DNA of 11,287 bases from Candidatus Bathyarchaeota archaeon (GTDB lineage Archaea > Thermoproteota > Bathyarchaeia > TCS64). Below are positions 1-6,818 of the stretch, one piece after another (the first letter of the stretch is position 1; each line of letters begins with the position of its first letter). The notes beneath the pieces are model-generated. The model had not been told where the DNA came from and did no database searches. It saw only the letters and a program-made list of their open reading frames with translations. The stretch covers positions 1 through 11,287 of the forward strand of contig JAUYEB010000104.1 of assembly GCA_030691555.1 (NCBI GenBank), written 5' to 3'. The translations under genes and the position numbers were made by a program.

Positions 1-2493
1 AACCTGCCCACGAGCTACCTCGTCAGCGCCGGCTACGACGGCGCGGAGCAGAAGGCCTACCTCCGCCTCTACGAGCCCGTGAGCCAGCAGGTCTACCTCT
101 GGTACGACAACACGAGCCACCTCCCCTACTGCATAAGCAGGCAACCCATCAAGGAGCTTGAGAAGAACCAGCGCCTACTCCGCCACGAGGGCTACTTCTT
201 CATGGAGGAGGTAAAGAAACACGACCCCCTCGCAGACCAAGAAATCATGGTCACGAAGGTCGTCGCCAAGGACCCCCTAAGCATCGGCGGAGGCAGGGGC
301 CAGCCCATACGCAGCATCATCGGCGACAGCTGGGAGAGCCGCATCAGGTACTACCAGTGCTACATCTATGACAGGCAACTCATCACGGGAATGCCCTACA
401 GGGTGGAGAACGGCAACCTCGTCGACGCCGGCTACACCCTCGACGCCGAGACCGAGGCGAAGATCGACGCCATCCTAGAGAAGATCGAGCCCGAGTTCAG
501 GGGCAACATGAAGGAGTGGACGCGCCTCCTACAGTGCCCCGTCCCCAAGCTGCGCCGCGTCGCCGTTGACATCGAGGTCCGCCCCAGCGTCCAGAACAGG
601 CTCCCCAACGCCGACGAGGCCCAGGAGCCCATCACCGCCGTCGGCTTCGCGGGCAGCGACGGCTTCCGCCGAATAATAGTTCTCAACGACACCGGCCACG
701 ACGTCGAGACCCCCGTCGTACTCGGCGCGGAGGTCAAGGTCTACACCGACGAGCGCGACATCATCAGGGACACCTTCAGGATATTAGACGAGTACCCGGT
801 GGTCCTCACCTTCAACGGGGACGACTTCGACTTCCGCTTCCTCCGCAACAGGGCGAGGAACCTCGGCGTCCCCGACTCCGAGAACCCCATCGTGATGGGG
901 CGGAGATTCGCCTTCCTCAGAAACGGCGTCCACCTCGACCTCTACAAGTTCTTCATGAACAGGAGCATACAGGGCTACGCCTTCGGCAACAAATACAGGG
1001 AGAACACACTCAACGAGATATCGAAGACTCTCCTGAACATGGAGAAGCTCCAGATCGGCGACATCACGGCGGCCAACATGCAGGACCTCGCCCAGTACTG
1101 CCTAAACGACGCCGACCTCACCTACCAGCTAACAGCATTCAACCACGACCTCGCCATGAACCTCATAGTCCTCCTCACCCGCATCAGCAAGATGATAATG
1201 GAGGACGTGACGCGGAACGGCGTCAGCAGGTGGATACTCGCCCTGATGGAGTGGGAGCACCGCAAGCGAGGCTGGCTCATCCCCAACACGCAGGACATCC
1301 TCGACGTGAAGGGGCAGACCAGCACCACCAGCGCAATCAAGGGGAAGAAGTACCAGGGCGCCATAGTCAGGGACCCCAAACCCGGCGCCCACTTCGGCGT
1401 AGTCGTCTGCGACTTCGCCAGCCTCTACCCCAGCGCCATACGCAACTGGAACCTAAGCTACGACACCATACTCTGCAACCACCCCGAGTGCAGGGACAAC
1501 CTCGTCCCCGGCACCCCCCACTGGGTCTGCACCAAGAACCGCGGCATGGCCAGCCTCATAATCGGAAGCCTGCGCGACCTGCGCGTCCAGTGGTACAAGC
1601 CCCTCAGCAGGGACAAGACGTTGAGCGTCGAGGAGCGCCAGTACTACGACGTCGTCACGCAGGCCCTCAAGGTCTTCCTAAACGCCAGCTACGGGGTCTT
1701 CGGCTCCGAGAGCTTCCCCCTCTACTGCCCGCCCCTCGCCGAGAGCACCGCGGCCGTCGGCCGATACGCCATGAACAAGGCCGTCGACAAGAGCCAGCAA
1801 CTAGGCATAGAGGTCATCTACGGCGACACAGACTCCGTCTTCCTCGAGAAGCCGACGAAGGAACAGATAGACGGCCTCGTCTCCTGGGCCGACGCCGAGC
1901 TCAGCATCGACCTCGACGTCGACAAGCAGTACCGCTACGCCATATTCAGCAGCCGGAAGAAGAACTACCTAGGCGTCTACCCGGACGGGAAGCTCGACAT
2001 AAAGGGGCTGACGGGCAAGAAGCGCCACATCCCCCCGATCCTCAAGGACGCCTTCATGAAGCTCACCACCATCCTCAGTAACGTCGAGAAGCCCGAGGAG
2101 TTCCCCCACGCCAAGGAGGAGATAAAGAACCTCGTCACCACCGTAAACCACCGCCTCAAGAACAGGGAGTTCGCCATAGAGGAGGTCGCCTTCAGCATGA
2201 TGCTCGGCAAGGGCCTCGCCGGCTACGACACAAACCCCCAGCACGTCAAGGCGGGCAGGATGCTGGAGGAGCAGGGCTACGAGCTCAAGGAGGGGGACAT
2301 AATCAGCTACGTCGTCACCAAGGACGGGGTGAAGCCCGTGCAGATCGCAGGGAAGAAGGACGTCGATATCAACAAGATGGAGGAGTACCTAGAGGGCACC
2401 TTCGAGCAGGTGCTCGACGCCCTAGACATGAGCTTCGACGAACTCGTGGGGCGCCCACGCCAGACGGGTCTCGGAGCCTTCTTCACGCGGTAA
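1..2493 (+). CDS. polB: Family B DNA polymerase (5' partial)
   Basis: Replicative DNA polymerase with 3'-5' proofreading. The frame is open from base 1 and already encodes typical polymerase N-terminal sequence (LVSAGYDG), so the true start lies upstream; the GTG at 79 is an internal Val codon. Exonuclease motifs are intact: Exo I VAVDIEV (559-579), Exo II FNGDDFDF (811-834), Exo III YCLNDAD (1096-1116). Polymerase motifs follow: A DFASLYPSAI (1411-1440), B KVFLNASYG (1669-1695), C YGDTDS (1819-1836), then SRKKNYLG near 1951-1974. A Cys/His cluster (CNHPEC...HWVC, about 1471-1533) follows motif A. The C-terminus carries a PCNA-binding PIP box, QTGLGAFF (2461-2484). There is no intein. Motif A has Ala where most family members have Ile, a mild change that leaves the catalytic Asp. 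Two stop codons in tandem (TAA TAG, 2491-2496) end the gene. All catalytic residues are present, so it should be active. Confidence 0.97.
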   Translation, partial: NLPTSYLVSAGYDGAEQKAYLRLYEPVSQQVYLWYDNTSHLPYCISRQPIKELEKNQRLLRHEGYFFMEEVKKHDPLADQEIMVTKVVAKDPLSIGGGRGQPIRSIIGDSWESRIRYYQCYIYDRQLITGMPYRVENGNLVDAGYTLDAETEAKIDAILEKIEPEFRGNMKEWTRLLQCPVPKLRRVAVDIEVRPSVQNRLPNADEAQEPITAVGFAGSDGFRRIIVLNDTGHDVETPVVLGAEVKVYTDERDIIRDTFRILDEYPVVLTFNGDDFDFRFLRNRARNLGVPDSENPIVMGRRFAFLRNGVHLDLYKFFMNRSIQGYAFGNKYRENTLNEISKTLLNMEKLQIGDITAANMQDLAQYCLNDADLTYQLTAFNHDLAMNLIVLLTRISKMIMEDVTRNGVSRWILALMEWEHRKRGWLIPNTQDILDVKGQTSTTSAIKGKKYQGAIVRDPKPGAHFGVVVCDFASLYPSAIRNWNLSYDTILCNHPECRDNLVPGTPHWVCTKNRGMASLIIGSLRDLRVQWYKPLSRDKTLSVEERQYYDVVTQALKVFLNASYGVFGSESFPLYCPPLAESTAAVGRYAMNKAVDKSQQLGIEVIYGDTDSVFLEKPTKEQIDGLVSWADAELSIDLDVDKQYRYAIFSSRKKNYLGVYPDGKLDIKGLTGKKRHIPPILKDAFMKLTTILSNVEKPEEFPHAKEEIKNLVTTVNHRLKNREFAIEEVAFSMMLGKGLAGYDTNPQHVKAGRMLEEQGYELKEGDIISYVVTKDGVKPVQIAGKKDVDINKMEEYLEGTFEQVLDALDMSFDELVGRPRQTGLGAFFTR

Positions 2494-2499
2494 TAGACA

Positions 2500-2509
2500 A
2501 TATTTAATT
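2500..2509 (+). promoter_or_regulatory. TATA box of the vapBC pair
   Basis: The AT-rich stretch ATATTTAATT lies just after the polB stop codons. It would place the transcription start near 2531, about 16 nt before the vapB ATG at 2547. A GGTG at 2535-2538 could act as the ribosome binding site with 8 nt spacing. The gene pair therefore seems to have its own promoter rather than relying on polB read-through. Confidence 0.6.
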
Positions 2510-2518
2510 ACACCGTTT

Positions 2519-2544
2519 CGGTAATACCAATTTAGGTGTTACCG
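2519..2544. promoter_or_regulatory. Inverted-repeat operator candidate in front of vapB
   Basis: The arms CGGTAATACC (2519-2528) and GGTGTTACCG (2535-2544) are inverted repeats matching at 9 of 10 positions, separated by 6 nt. The repeat sits between the TATA box and the start codon and covers the expected transcription start. A further ACCG (2512-2515) forms a second short inverted repeat with the left arm (ACCG-TTT-CGGT). This is where an autoregulating antitoxin would bind; binding itself is inferred. Confidence 0.6.
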
Positions 2545-2546
2545 TT

Positions 2547-2777
2547 ATGGGTGCTACGGAGACCGTGACCGCAAAAGTCCCAAAGGAGTTAAAGGAGAAA
2601 CTCAACCGCCACGGCGTTAACGTGAGCGCCCTCATTCGCGAAACACTGGAGAAGGAAGCAGAACGCCTCGAAGCCGAGGAGACGGATAGGATAGTAGATG
2701 AGGTTGCCGAACTTCTCCAAGATATACCAACAAAGAACATCATCGAGGACATTCGCAGGGACCGTGACGAAAGATGA
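2547..2777 (+). CDS. vapB: VapB-type antitoxin (ribbon-helix-helix-like)
   Basis: A 76-residue protein. The N-terminal part (about residues 5-36) starts with a short strand (TVTAKVP) followed by two helices (KELKEKLNRHG and NVSALIRETLEKE), the pattern of ribbon-helix-helix DNA-binding antitoxins. The charged, Glu-rich C-terminal half (about 37-76) would be the region that wraps and inhibits the toxin. Its last bases overlap the toxin start (ATGA, 2774-2777), giving tight translational coupling. It probably represses its own promoter through the inverted repeat immediately upstream. The region is less GC-rich than its neighbours. The family call rests on fold pattern and on the adjacent PIN toxin rather than on a close match. 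Confidence 0.8.
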   Translation: MGATETVTAKVPKELKEKLNRHGVNVSALIRETLEKEAERLEAEETDRIVDEVAELLQDIPTKNIIEDIRRDRDER

Positions 2778-3208
2778 AGCCACGGCTATTCGACGCGAGT
2801 AGCATCATTATTTTAATTAAAATGCGGTCAAGGGTCTTCAGACACGTAACTGAGGACTTTAGAATTCTACCACTCACAATTTTCGAGATAGGAAACGTCT
2901 TTAGAGCTGAGGCATATCTCACAAAAACTACTTCCCCTGAGAAAGCAGCGGTGATGCTTGACGGTATTTCCGGGATCGTTAAGAAGATGAGGACTCAGAA
3001 TCTTGATGTTGATGACCCTGTGAAGGTTCTCAACCTTGCGGGCAAGTGCGGGCTTACATTTTACGATGCAGCCTATCTGAATGCCGCCATGGTTAGCGGT
3101 TATACACTTGTGACGGAAGACAGGAAGTTAGCTCGTGAGGCATCAAAAGAGGGCATAGAAGTTCTTACCGCGGCAGATATTCAAGAAAGCTTTTCTAAAG
3201 ATCGTTGA
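2774..3208 (+). CDS. vapC: VapC-type PIN-domain ribonuclease toxin
   Basis: A 144-residue single PIN domain, the usual size for VapC toxins, which are Mg2+-dependent RNases. The four acidic positions of the active site are visible: D7 in FDASSI, E38 in FEIGN, D98 in FYDAAYLNAA, and D116 (with E115) in VTEDRKL. The gene starts inside the antitoxin stop codon (ATGA overlap). Two sampled 60-base lines inside it (2821-2880 and 2881-2940) are 42-43% G+C by hand count, against 68% for a sampled line of polB (1381-1440), which suggests acquisition by transfer. The 3' end overlaps the convergent flavoprotein gene by 14 nt (3195-3208). The RNA target cannot be predicted from sequence. Confidence 0.9.
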   Translation: MKPRLFDASSIIILIKMRSRVFRHVTEDFRILPLTIFEIGNVFRAEAYLTKTTSPEKAAVMLDGISGIVKKMRTQNLDVDDPVKVLNLAGKCGLTFYDAAYLNAAMVSGYTLVTEDRKLAREASKEGIEVLTAADIQESFSKDR

Positions 3209-3728
3209 GGAGGCGGCGCGCCTTCTCCATCTCCCCCGGCTTCTTCGCCACCTCGCCCTTCTCGTTGGCGGTGACGAGCGCCTCCCCCGCGTAGACGAGG
3301 CCGAGGTACTTGTAGCTCATCTTCAGGCTGTCGACGAGCGGCCCGCAGGCGCTGGGCCCCTCCTCGGAGGGGGCTATGAGGTATGCCTTCTTTCCCTCGA
3401 GGCGTCGGTTGGCTACGTATGGGCGGAGTCGGTCGATGAGGAGCTTCATCTTGGCCGTGGGTCCGTACCAGTAGATGGGTGTGCCGAGGATGAGGGCGTC
3501 GGCTGCATCTATCGCCTTGTAGATTTTGGGCATGTCGTCCTTCTGGACACAGACGAGCTCCCCCTTCTTGCAGGCGCGGCAGTCGACGCATGGCTTGATC
3601 TCGTAGTCGTAGAGGTGGAGCTTCTCCCCCGTGTGCCCCTGCTTCGCGGCCTCGGCGAGGGCGGCGTCGACGAGCAGGTCAGTGTTCCCCCCCACGCGGG
3701 GGCTCCCGATCAACGCGAGTATCTTCAT
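3195..3728 (-). CDS. Iron-sulfur flavoprotein / NADPH-dependent FMN reductase-like
   Basis: A 177-residue flavodoxin-fold redox protein. The N-terminal GSPRVGGNTD loop (residues 8-17) is the FMN phosphate-binding site of the NADPH-dependent FMN reductase family, and GTPIYWYGPTAKMKLLIDR (82-100) is a second family hallmark. A compact cysteine motif, C47-x2-C50-x2-C53-x6-C60, matches the [4Fe-4S] motif of archaeal iron-sulfur flavoproteins such as the Methanosarcina Isf. It is likely a cytosolic electron carrier; the partner is unknown. The start at 3728 (MKILALIGSP) is preferred over an in-frame start at 3761 because it fits the family N-terminus and lies 28 nt from a TATA-like box. It follows the glycosyltransferase stop by 10 nt on the same strand, so co-transcription is possible. 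The stop codon lies inside the 3' end of vapC. Confidence 0.88.
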   Translation of the reverse strand: MKILALIGSPRVGGNTDLLVDAALAEAAKQGHTGEKLHLYDYEIKPCVDCRACKKGELVCVQKDDMPKIYKAIDAADALILGTPIYWYGPTAKMKLLIDRLRPYVANRRLEGKKAYLIAPSEEGPSACGPLVDSLKMSYKYLGLVYAGEALVTANEKGEVAKKPGEMEKARRLLNDL

Positions 3729-3738
3729 TGAGCCAACT

Positions 3739-5298
3739 CTAGCCGCTTGCCCCTTTATCACTATCCTTCACGGGGGGGATTTCGGCCCCCTCGCCACCTT
3801 GCTCGACACCCTCGTAACCGGATTCGTCATCGAGGGCGTCGTCCACGGGCGGAGTGTCCTTGCTGATCTCCTCGTAGCCCCTCGTGTTCGAGAGGAGGGC
3901 GTACCAGGGTGCGGTGGCGTCCGCCGCCATCCCCACCAGTGTGTCCCTCAGGAAACCGACCATCCCTTTCCTTGTGCCGGTGTAGCCCCTGTGTAGCTCG
4001 TAGCCGACCATGTAGCTGTTGAATAGGGACCACCAGACCAGACCCGTGAAGGCGCCGCTCAGGTAGGGGATGAAGCCGCCGCTCGGGTGGACGAGCGTGA
4101 AGATGGTCGCCGCGAGGCTTGGGAGGGCGGAGAGCCAGGAGACCGCGCTGTAGATGATCGGGGCCTTCTTCCTCAGCCCCACGTCCCCCCTCCCGAGCAC
4201 CTCGAAGCTGCCGAGTATCCATCGGCGCCTCTGCTTGAGATGGTCCCTCACTGTGAAGGGGGGCTTCTCGTACGCGAAGCCCTTCATCGCCCCTATGCAT
4301 CGCCCGAACCTCTCCCTCAGCCGGACGCTGAAGAGAAGGTCCTCTGAGCGCACCCTCCCATAGTCCCAGCCGACGGCCGCCTCGGCGTCCGCCCTGATGA
4401 GGATGTGGGAGCCGTGGTAGCCGAATGGGACCCAGCCCCAGAGGTTCGCCTGCCCCGCGGCGCTCAGGTCCGCGAAGGAGCGGGTAGTCTCCTGCAGGTT
4501 CGTGTACCCGTCCCCCCACCCCTGCGGGTAGAGGATTATCCCCGAGCCCGCCACTGTGCCGCTGTCCGCGTTGAGGACGAAGTCGAGGTTCCCCAGAACG
4601 GTGTCCTCGCCGATCATCGTCTCCGTATCCTGGTGGTAGACCCAGTCATGGTCGCCGTCGATGCCCCTATCCCTTCGGAGGTCGGCGGCGTACTGGAGTG
4701 CCCGCGTCTTGAATCGGCTGCCGAGGGGAGTCTCGTACTTACTCGGGGTGGCGACCACTATGGCGCCCATCTCCTCCAGGTCGGCGTAGAACTCGGGGTT
4801 CTCGGCGTAGTTCCCCTCCTCGGTGACGACCCAGACCTCGGAGGCGAAGCGGAGGCCGTGCCGCCTCTTCACCTCTCCCGTCCAGTATAGGGTGGATTCG
4901 ACGGTGTCCCGGAGGGTGGCGAGGTTCTCCCCCTTCGTTGTCACGGTGTAGATGATCCTGACCCCCTCCAAGTCATCGCCTCGCTCCCTGATCGAGTCGA
5001 CGTCGACGAGGAGCCCCGCCGTCAGCCCCCTCTGGAAGCCTACGGTCTGGATCACGAAGTATGGCAGGGGGATGAGCCAATTGGCCTTCAAGACGTTTGA
5101 GACCAGGTCCAGCGAGTCCGCGATCCTCATACCCTCCGAGGAGAGGAGCGTCATCGCCGCGGTGAGGGCGCAGAGGGACCCGTTCCTCCACGTCTTCTTT
5201 TCGAGCTGGCCTGAGATGGTCTCGTTGTACCTGTCAATCGTCAGATCGGGGAAGAGTCTCCCACGCCTCGAGGGGCGGCGGAGATCGGCTGTGGTCAT
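3739..5298 (-). CDS. Membrane family-2 glycosyltransferase, Egghead-like
   Basis: A 519-residue GT-A-fold glycosyltransferase with membrane segments on both sides of the catalytic domain. An N-terminal hydrophobic region spans about 40-90 (for example WLIPLPYFVIQTVGF). The catalytic core spans about 112-365: YTVTTKGEN near 117, FKTRALQYA (196-204), HQDTET (222-227) as the metal/nucleotide-sugar site, SED (318-320) holding the probable catalytic acid, YEKPPFT (343-349), and QRRRW (356-360), the acceptor-site motif. At least three C-terminal hydrophobic segments follow (about 380-403, 408-433, 446-470), then an acidic, probably cytosolic tail. The order and spelling of these motifs closely recall animal Egghead/BRE-3, which adds mannose to glucosylceramide. 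Here a lipid or other membrane acceptor is likely, but donor and acceptor are unknown. The start at 5298 lies about 29 nt from a weak TATA-like element. Confidence 0.87.
   Translation of the reverse strand: MTTADLRRPSRRGRLFPDLTIDRYNETISGQLEKKTWRNGSLCALTAAMTLLSSEGMRIADSLDLVSNVLKANWLIPLPYFVIQTVGFQRGLTAGLLVDVDSIRERGDDLEGVRIIYTVTTKGENLATLRDTVESTLYWTGEVKRRHGLRFASEVWVVTEEGNYAENPEFYADLEEMGAIVVATPSKYETPLGSRFKTRALQYAADLRRDRGIDGDHDWVYHQDTETMIGEDTVLGNLDFVLNADSGTVAGSGIILYPQGWGDGYTNLQETTRSFADLSAAGQANLWGWVPFGYHGSHILIRADAEAAVGWDYGRVRSEDLLFSVRLRERFGRCIGAMKGFAYEKPPFTVRDHLKQRRRWILGSFEVLGRGDVGLRKKAPIIYSAVSWLSALPSLAATIFTLVHPSGGFIPYLSGAFTGLVWWSLFNSYMVGYELHRGYTGTRKGMVGFLRDTLVGMAADATAPWYALLSNTRGYEEISKDTPPVDDALDDESGYEGVEQGGEGAEIPPVKDSDKGASG
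3752..3760 (-). promoter_or_regulatory. TATA-like box for the iron-sulfur flavoprotein gene
   Basis: Read on the minus strand this is TGATAAAGG, centred about 28 nt upstream of the ATG at 3728, the spacing of a leaderless archaeal transcript. It lies within the last codons of the upstream glycosyltransferase gene, so the flavoprotein may also have its own promoter. Confidence 0.4.
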
Positions 5299-5322
5299 GC
5301 CTGCAGAGCACGCCGATCGGTC

Positions 5323-5331
5323 GGATTAACC
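5323..5331 (-). promoter_or_regulatory. Weak TATA-like element for the glycosyltransferase gene
   Basis: On the minus strand the sequence reads GGTTAATCC, centred about 29 nt upstream of the ATG at 5298. The position suits a leaderless transcript, but the match to an archaeal TATA box is poor. Confidence 0.3.
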
Positions 5332-5339
5332 CACATTTC

Positions 5340-5366
5340 CGAACGAGCGTTCGATATGCACGAACG
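5340..5366. promoter_or_regulatory. CGAACG repeat cluster in a divergent promoter region
   Basis: CGAACG (5340-5345) and CGTTCG (5348-5353) form a perfect inverted repeat with a 2-nt centre, and a third CGAACG follows at 5361-5366. A fourth copy lies at 5424-5429, just upstream of the asnS TATA box. The cluster sits between two divergently transcribed genes, a usual place for an operator. No regulator can be assigned. Confidence 0.35.
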
Positions 5367-5435
5367 GCGCGGTGGACGTGGAACACCCGTACCAAACCTC
5401 CGTTCCACCCGTTCCCCGTAGCTCGAACGAAGGGG

Positions 5436-5441
5436 TTATAT
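5436..5441 (+). promoter_or_regulatory. TATA box of asnS
   Basis: TTATAT, preceded by a purine-rich GAACGAAGGGG that could serve as a TFB recognition element. The expected transcription start is about 26 nt downstream near 5464, leaving only about 7 nt before the ATG at 5471. This supports that start codon over the in-frame codons further upstream, which would lie outside the transcript. Confidence 0.65.
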
Positions 5442-5470
5442 CCCATCCCCTCCCTGTGTTTTCGGTCGAT

Positions 5471-6778
5471 ATGACCGGTTTCGTGGACATAGCCAAGATA
5501 CTTGGCGGGAAGCACGACGAGGAGCAGGTCCAGATCCGCGGCTGGCTCTACAACAGCCGGAGCAGCGGGGGCCTCGTGTTCCTCCACATACGCGACGGCA
5601 CGGGTGTACTCCAGTGCACCGTGAACAAGAAGAACGTCGACGAAGCCACCTTCAATAACCTCGAGAGGCTCACGATGGAGTCCACCCTCGAGCTGGGGGG
5701 GAAGGCCCGCGTGGACCAGCGCGCCCCGGGTGGCTACGAGCTCTCCGTCAATAACCTCGGCACAGTCTACGAGGCTCAGCCGGACTTTCCCATCACTAAG
5801 AAGGAGCACGGCCTAGAGTTCCTACTGGACAACAGGCACCTGCAGGTTCGTGACCCGAGGCTGCAGAGCATCTTCAAGATAAAGGCCGAGTTCCTCAAGG
5901 CGGCGAGGGCGTGGTTCGCCGAGAACGGCTACACGGAGACGCAGAGCCCCAGCTTCACAAGCGCCGCATGCGAGGGAGGCTCGACCCTCTTCGAGGTCAA
6001 GTACTTCGACAAGAAGAACGTCTACCTGAGCCAGAGCTGGCAGCTCTACGCGGAGGCGATGATAAGCAGCCTCGGCAAGATATACACGATCGCGCCGAGC
6101 TTCAGGGCCGAGCCCAGCAGGACCCGCCGCCACGTCACCGAGTTCTGGCACATGGAGGTTGAGGAGCCGTGGACCGACCACGACGGCATAATGAAGGTCG
6201 GGGACGCCCTCGTCACACACATCGCCCACCACCTCGCGGAGACGATGCCCAAGGAGATACAGACCTGCGGCAGGGACCCAAAGGACCTGCTCAAGATAGA
6301 GACCCCCTTCCCGAGGATCAAGTACGACGAGGCCGTGGAGATACTGCAGAAGGACGGCGTCGAGATGCTCTGGGGGGACGACTTCGGCTGGCAGCAGGAG
6401 GCGCCGCTGACGAAGCACTTCGACCTGCCCTTCTGGGTCACGGGCTTCCCCACGGGGATCAAGCCCTTCTACCACCTCCCCGACCCCGCCCGCCCGGACA
6501 CGACGAAGTCGGGCGACCTACTCGCCCCCGAGGGCTACGGCGAGATCATCGGAGGCGGCCAGCGCGTACACGACTACAACCAGCTCCTCCAGCGCGTCCT
6601 CGACGACAACCTCAACCCCGAGGACTACAAGTGGTACATGGAGCTGCGGAAGTGGGGCACTGTGCCGCACAGCGGCTTCGGCCTCGGCGTCGAGCGCGTC
6701 CTGACGTGGATGCTAAAGCTTGAGCACATCAGGGACACCATCCCCTTCCCCAGGGACATGCGCAGGGTCTACCCGTAA
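5471..6778 (+). CDS. asnS: Asparaginyl-tRNA synthetase
   Basis: Class IIb aminoacyl-tRNA synthetase that charges tRNA-Asn with asparagine using ATP. It has 435 residues, the normal length for archaeal AsnRS. An OB-fold anticodon-binding domain spans about 18-105 (VQIRGWLYNSRSSGG), followed by the class II catalytic domain. Motif 2 is FRAEPSRTRRHVTEFWHME (211-229); its RTRRHVTEFWH spelling fits AsnRS rather than AspRS. LAPEGYGEIIGGGQR (351-365) and motif 3 SGFGLGVERVLTW (401-413) are intact. The anticodon domain rules out the related AsnA asparagine synthetase. The start at 5471 (MTGFVDIAK) is chosen from the TATA box 30 nt upstream; the frame stays open to 5372, but that extension resembles no AsnRS and contains the TATA box. 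It is divergent from the glycosyltransferase and convergent with the short flavodoxin gene. Confidence 0.95.
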   Translation: MTGFVDIAKILGGKHDEEQVQIRGWLYNSRSSGGLVFLHIRDGTGVLQCTVNKKNVDEATFNNLERLTMESTLELGGKARVDQRAPGGYELSVNNLGTVYEAQPDFPITKKEHGLEFLLDNRHLQVRDPRLQSIFKIKAEFLKAARAWFAENGYTETQSPSFTSAACEGGSTLFEVKYFDKKNVYLSQSWQLYAEAMISSLGKIYTIAPSFRAEPSRTRRHVTEFWHMEVEEPWTDHDGIMKVGDALVTHIAHHLAETMPKEIQTCGRDPKDLLKIETPFPRIKYDEAVEILQKDGVEMLWGDDFGWQQEAPLTKHFDLPFWVTGFPTGIKPFYHLPDPARPDTTKSGDLLAPEGYGEIIGGGQRVHDYNQLLQRVLDDNLNPEDYKWYMELRKWGTVPHSGFGLGVERVLTWMLKLEHIRDTIPFPRDMRRVYP

Positions 6779-6793
6779 AAACAGCTATTTTCT

Positions 6794-6801
6794 AAAAAAA
6801 A
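6794..6801 (-). terminator. Oligo-T terminator of the short flavodoxin gene
   Basis: Eight A's on the plus strand are eight T's in the minus-strand transcript, 18 nt beyond the stop of the minus-strand gene. Runs of T are the main intrinsic termination signal in archaea. On the plus strand, after asnS, only a weaker TATTTTCT (6786-6793) is present. Confidence 0.55.
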
Positions 6802-6818
6802 GCCCCGAAGAGAGGGAC

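Noticed and set aside
1230..2081. Long open frame (283 codons) in the +3 phase inside polB
   Set aside because: It encodes an Arg/Pro/His-rich product typical of an out-of-phase reading of GC-rich coding DNA, fully inside an intact polymerase gene.
3827..4519. 230-codon open frame on the minus strand inside the glycosyltransferase
   Set aside because: Same strand, wrong phase; Gly/Arg/Pro-rich product with no recognisable motif. The overlapping glycosyltransferase frame has clear family motifs.
5372..5470. In-frame N-terminal extension of asnS
   Set aside because: The extra 33 residues resemble no AsnRS and the segment contains the asnS TATA box, so it is promoter, not coding.
5234..6475. 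Long minus-strand frames opposite the start and body of asnS
   Set aside because: Antisense shadows of a well-supported gene; rich in Leu/Val/Glu/Arg from codon complementarity, with no promoter or family match.
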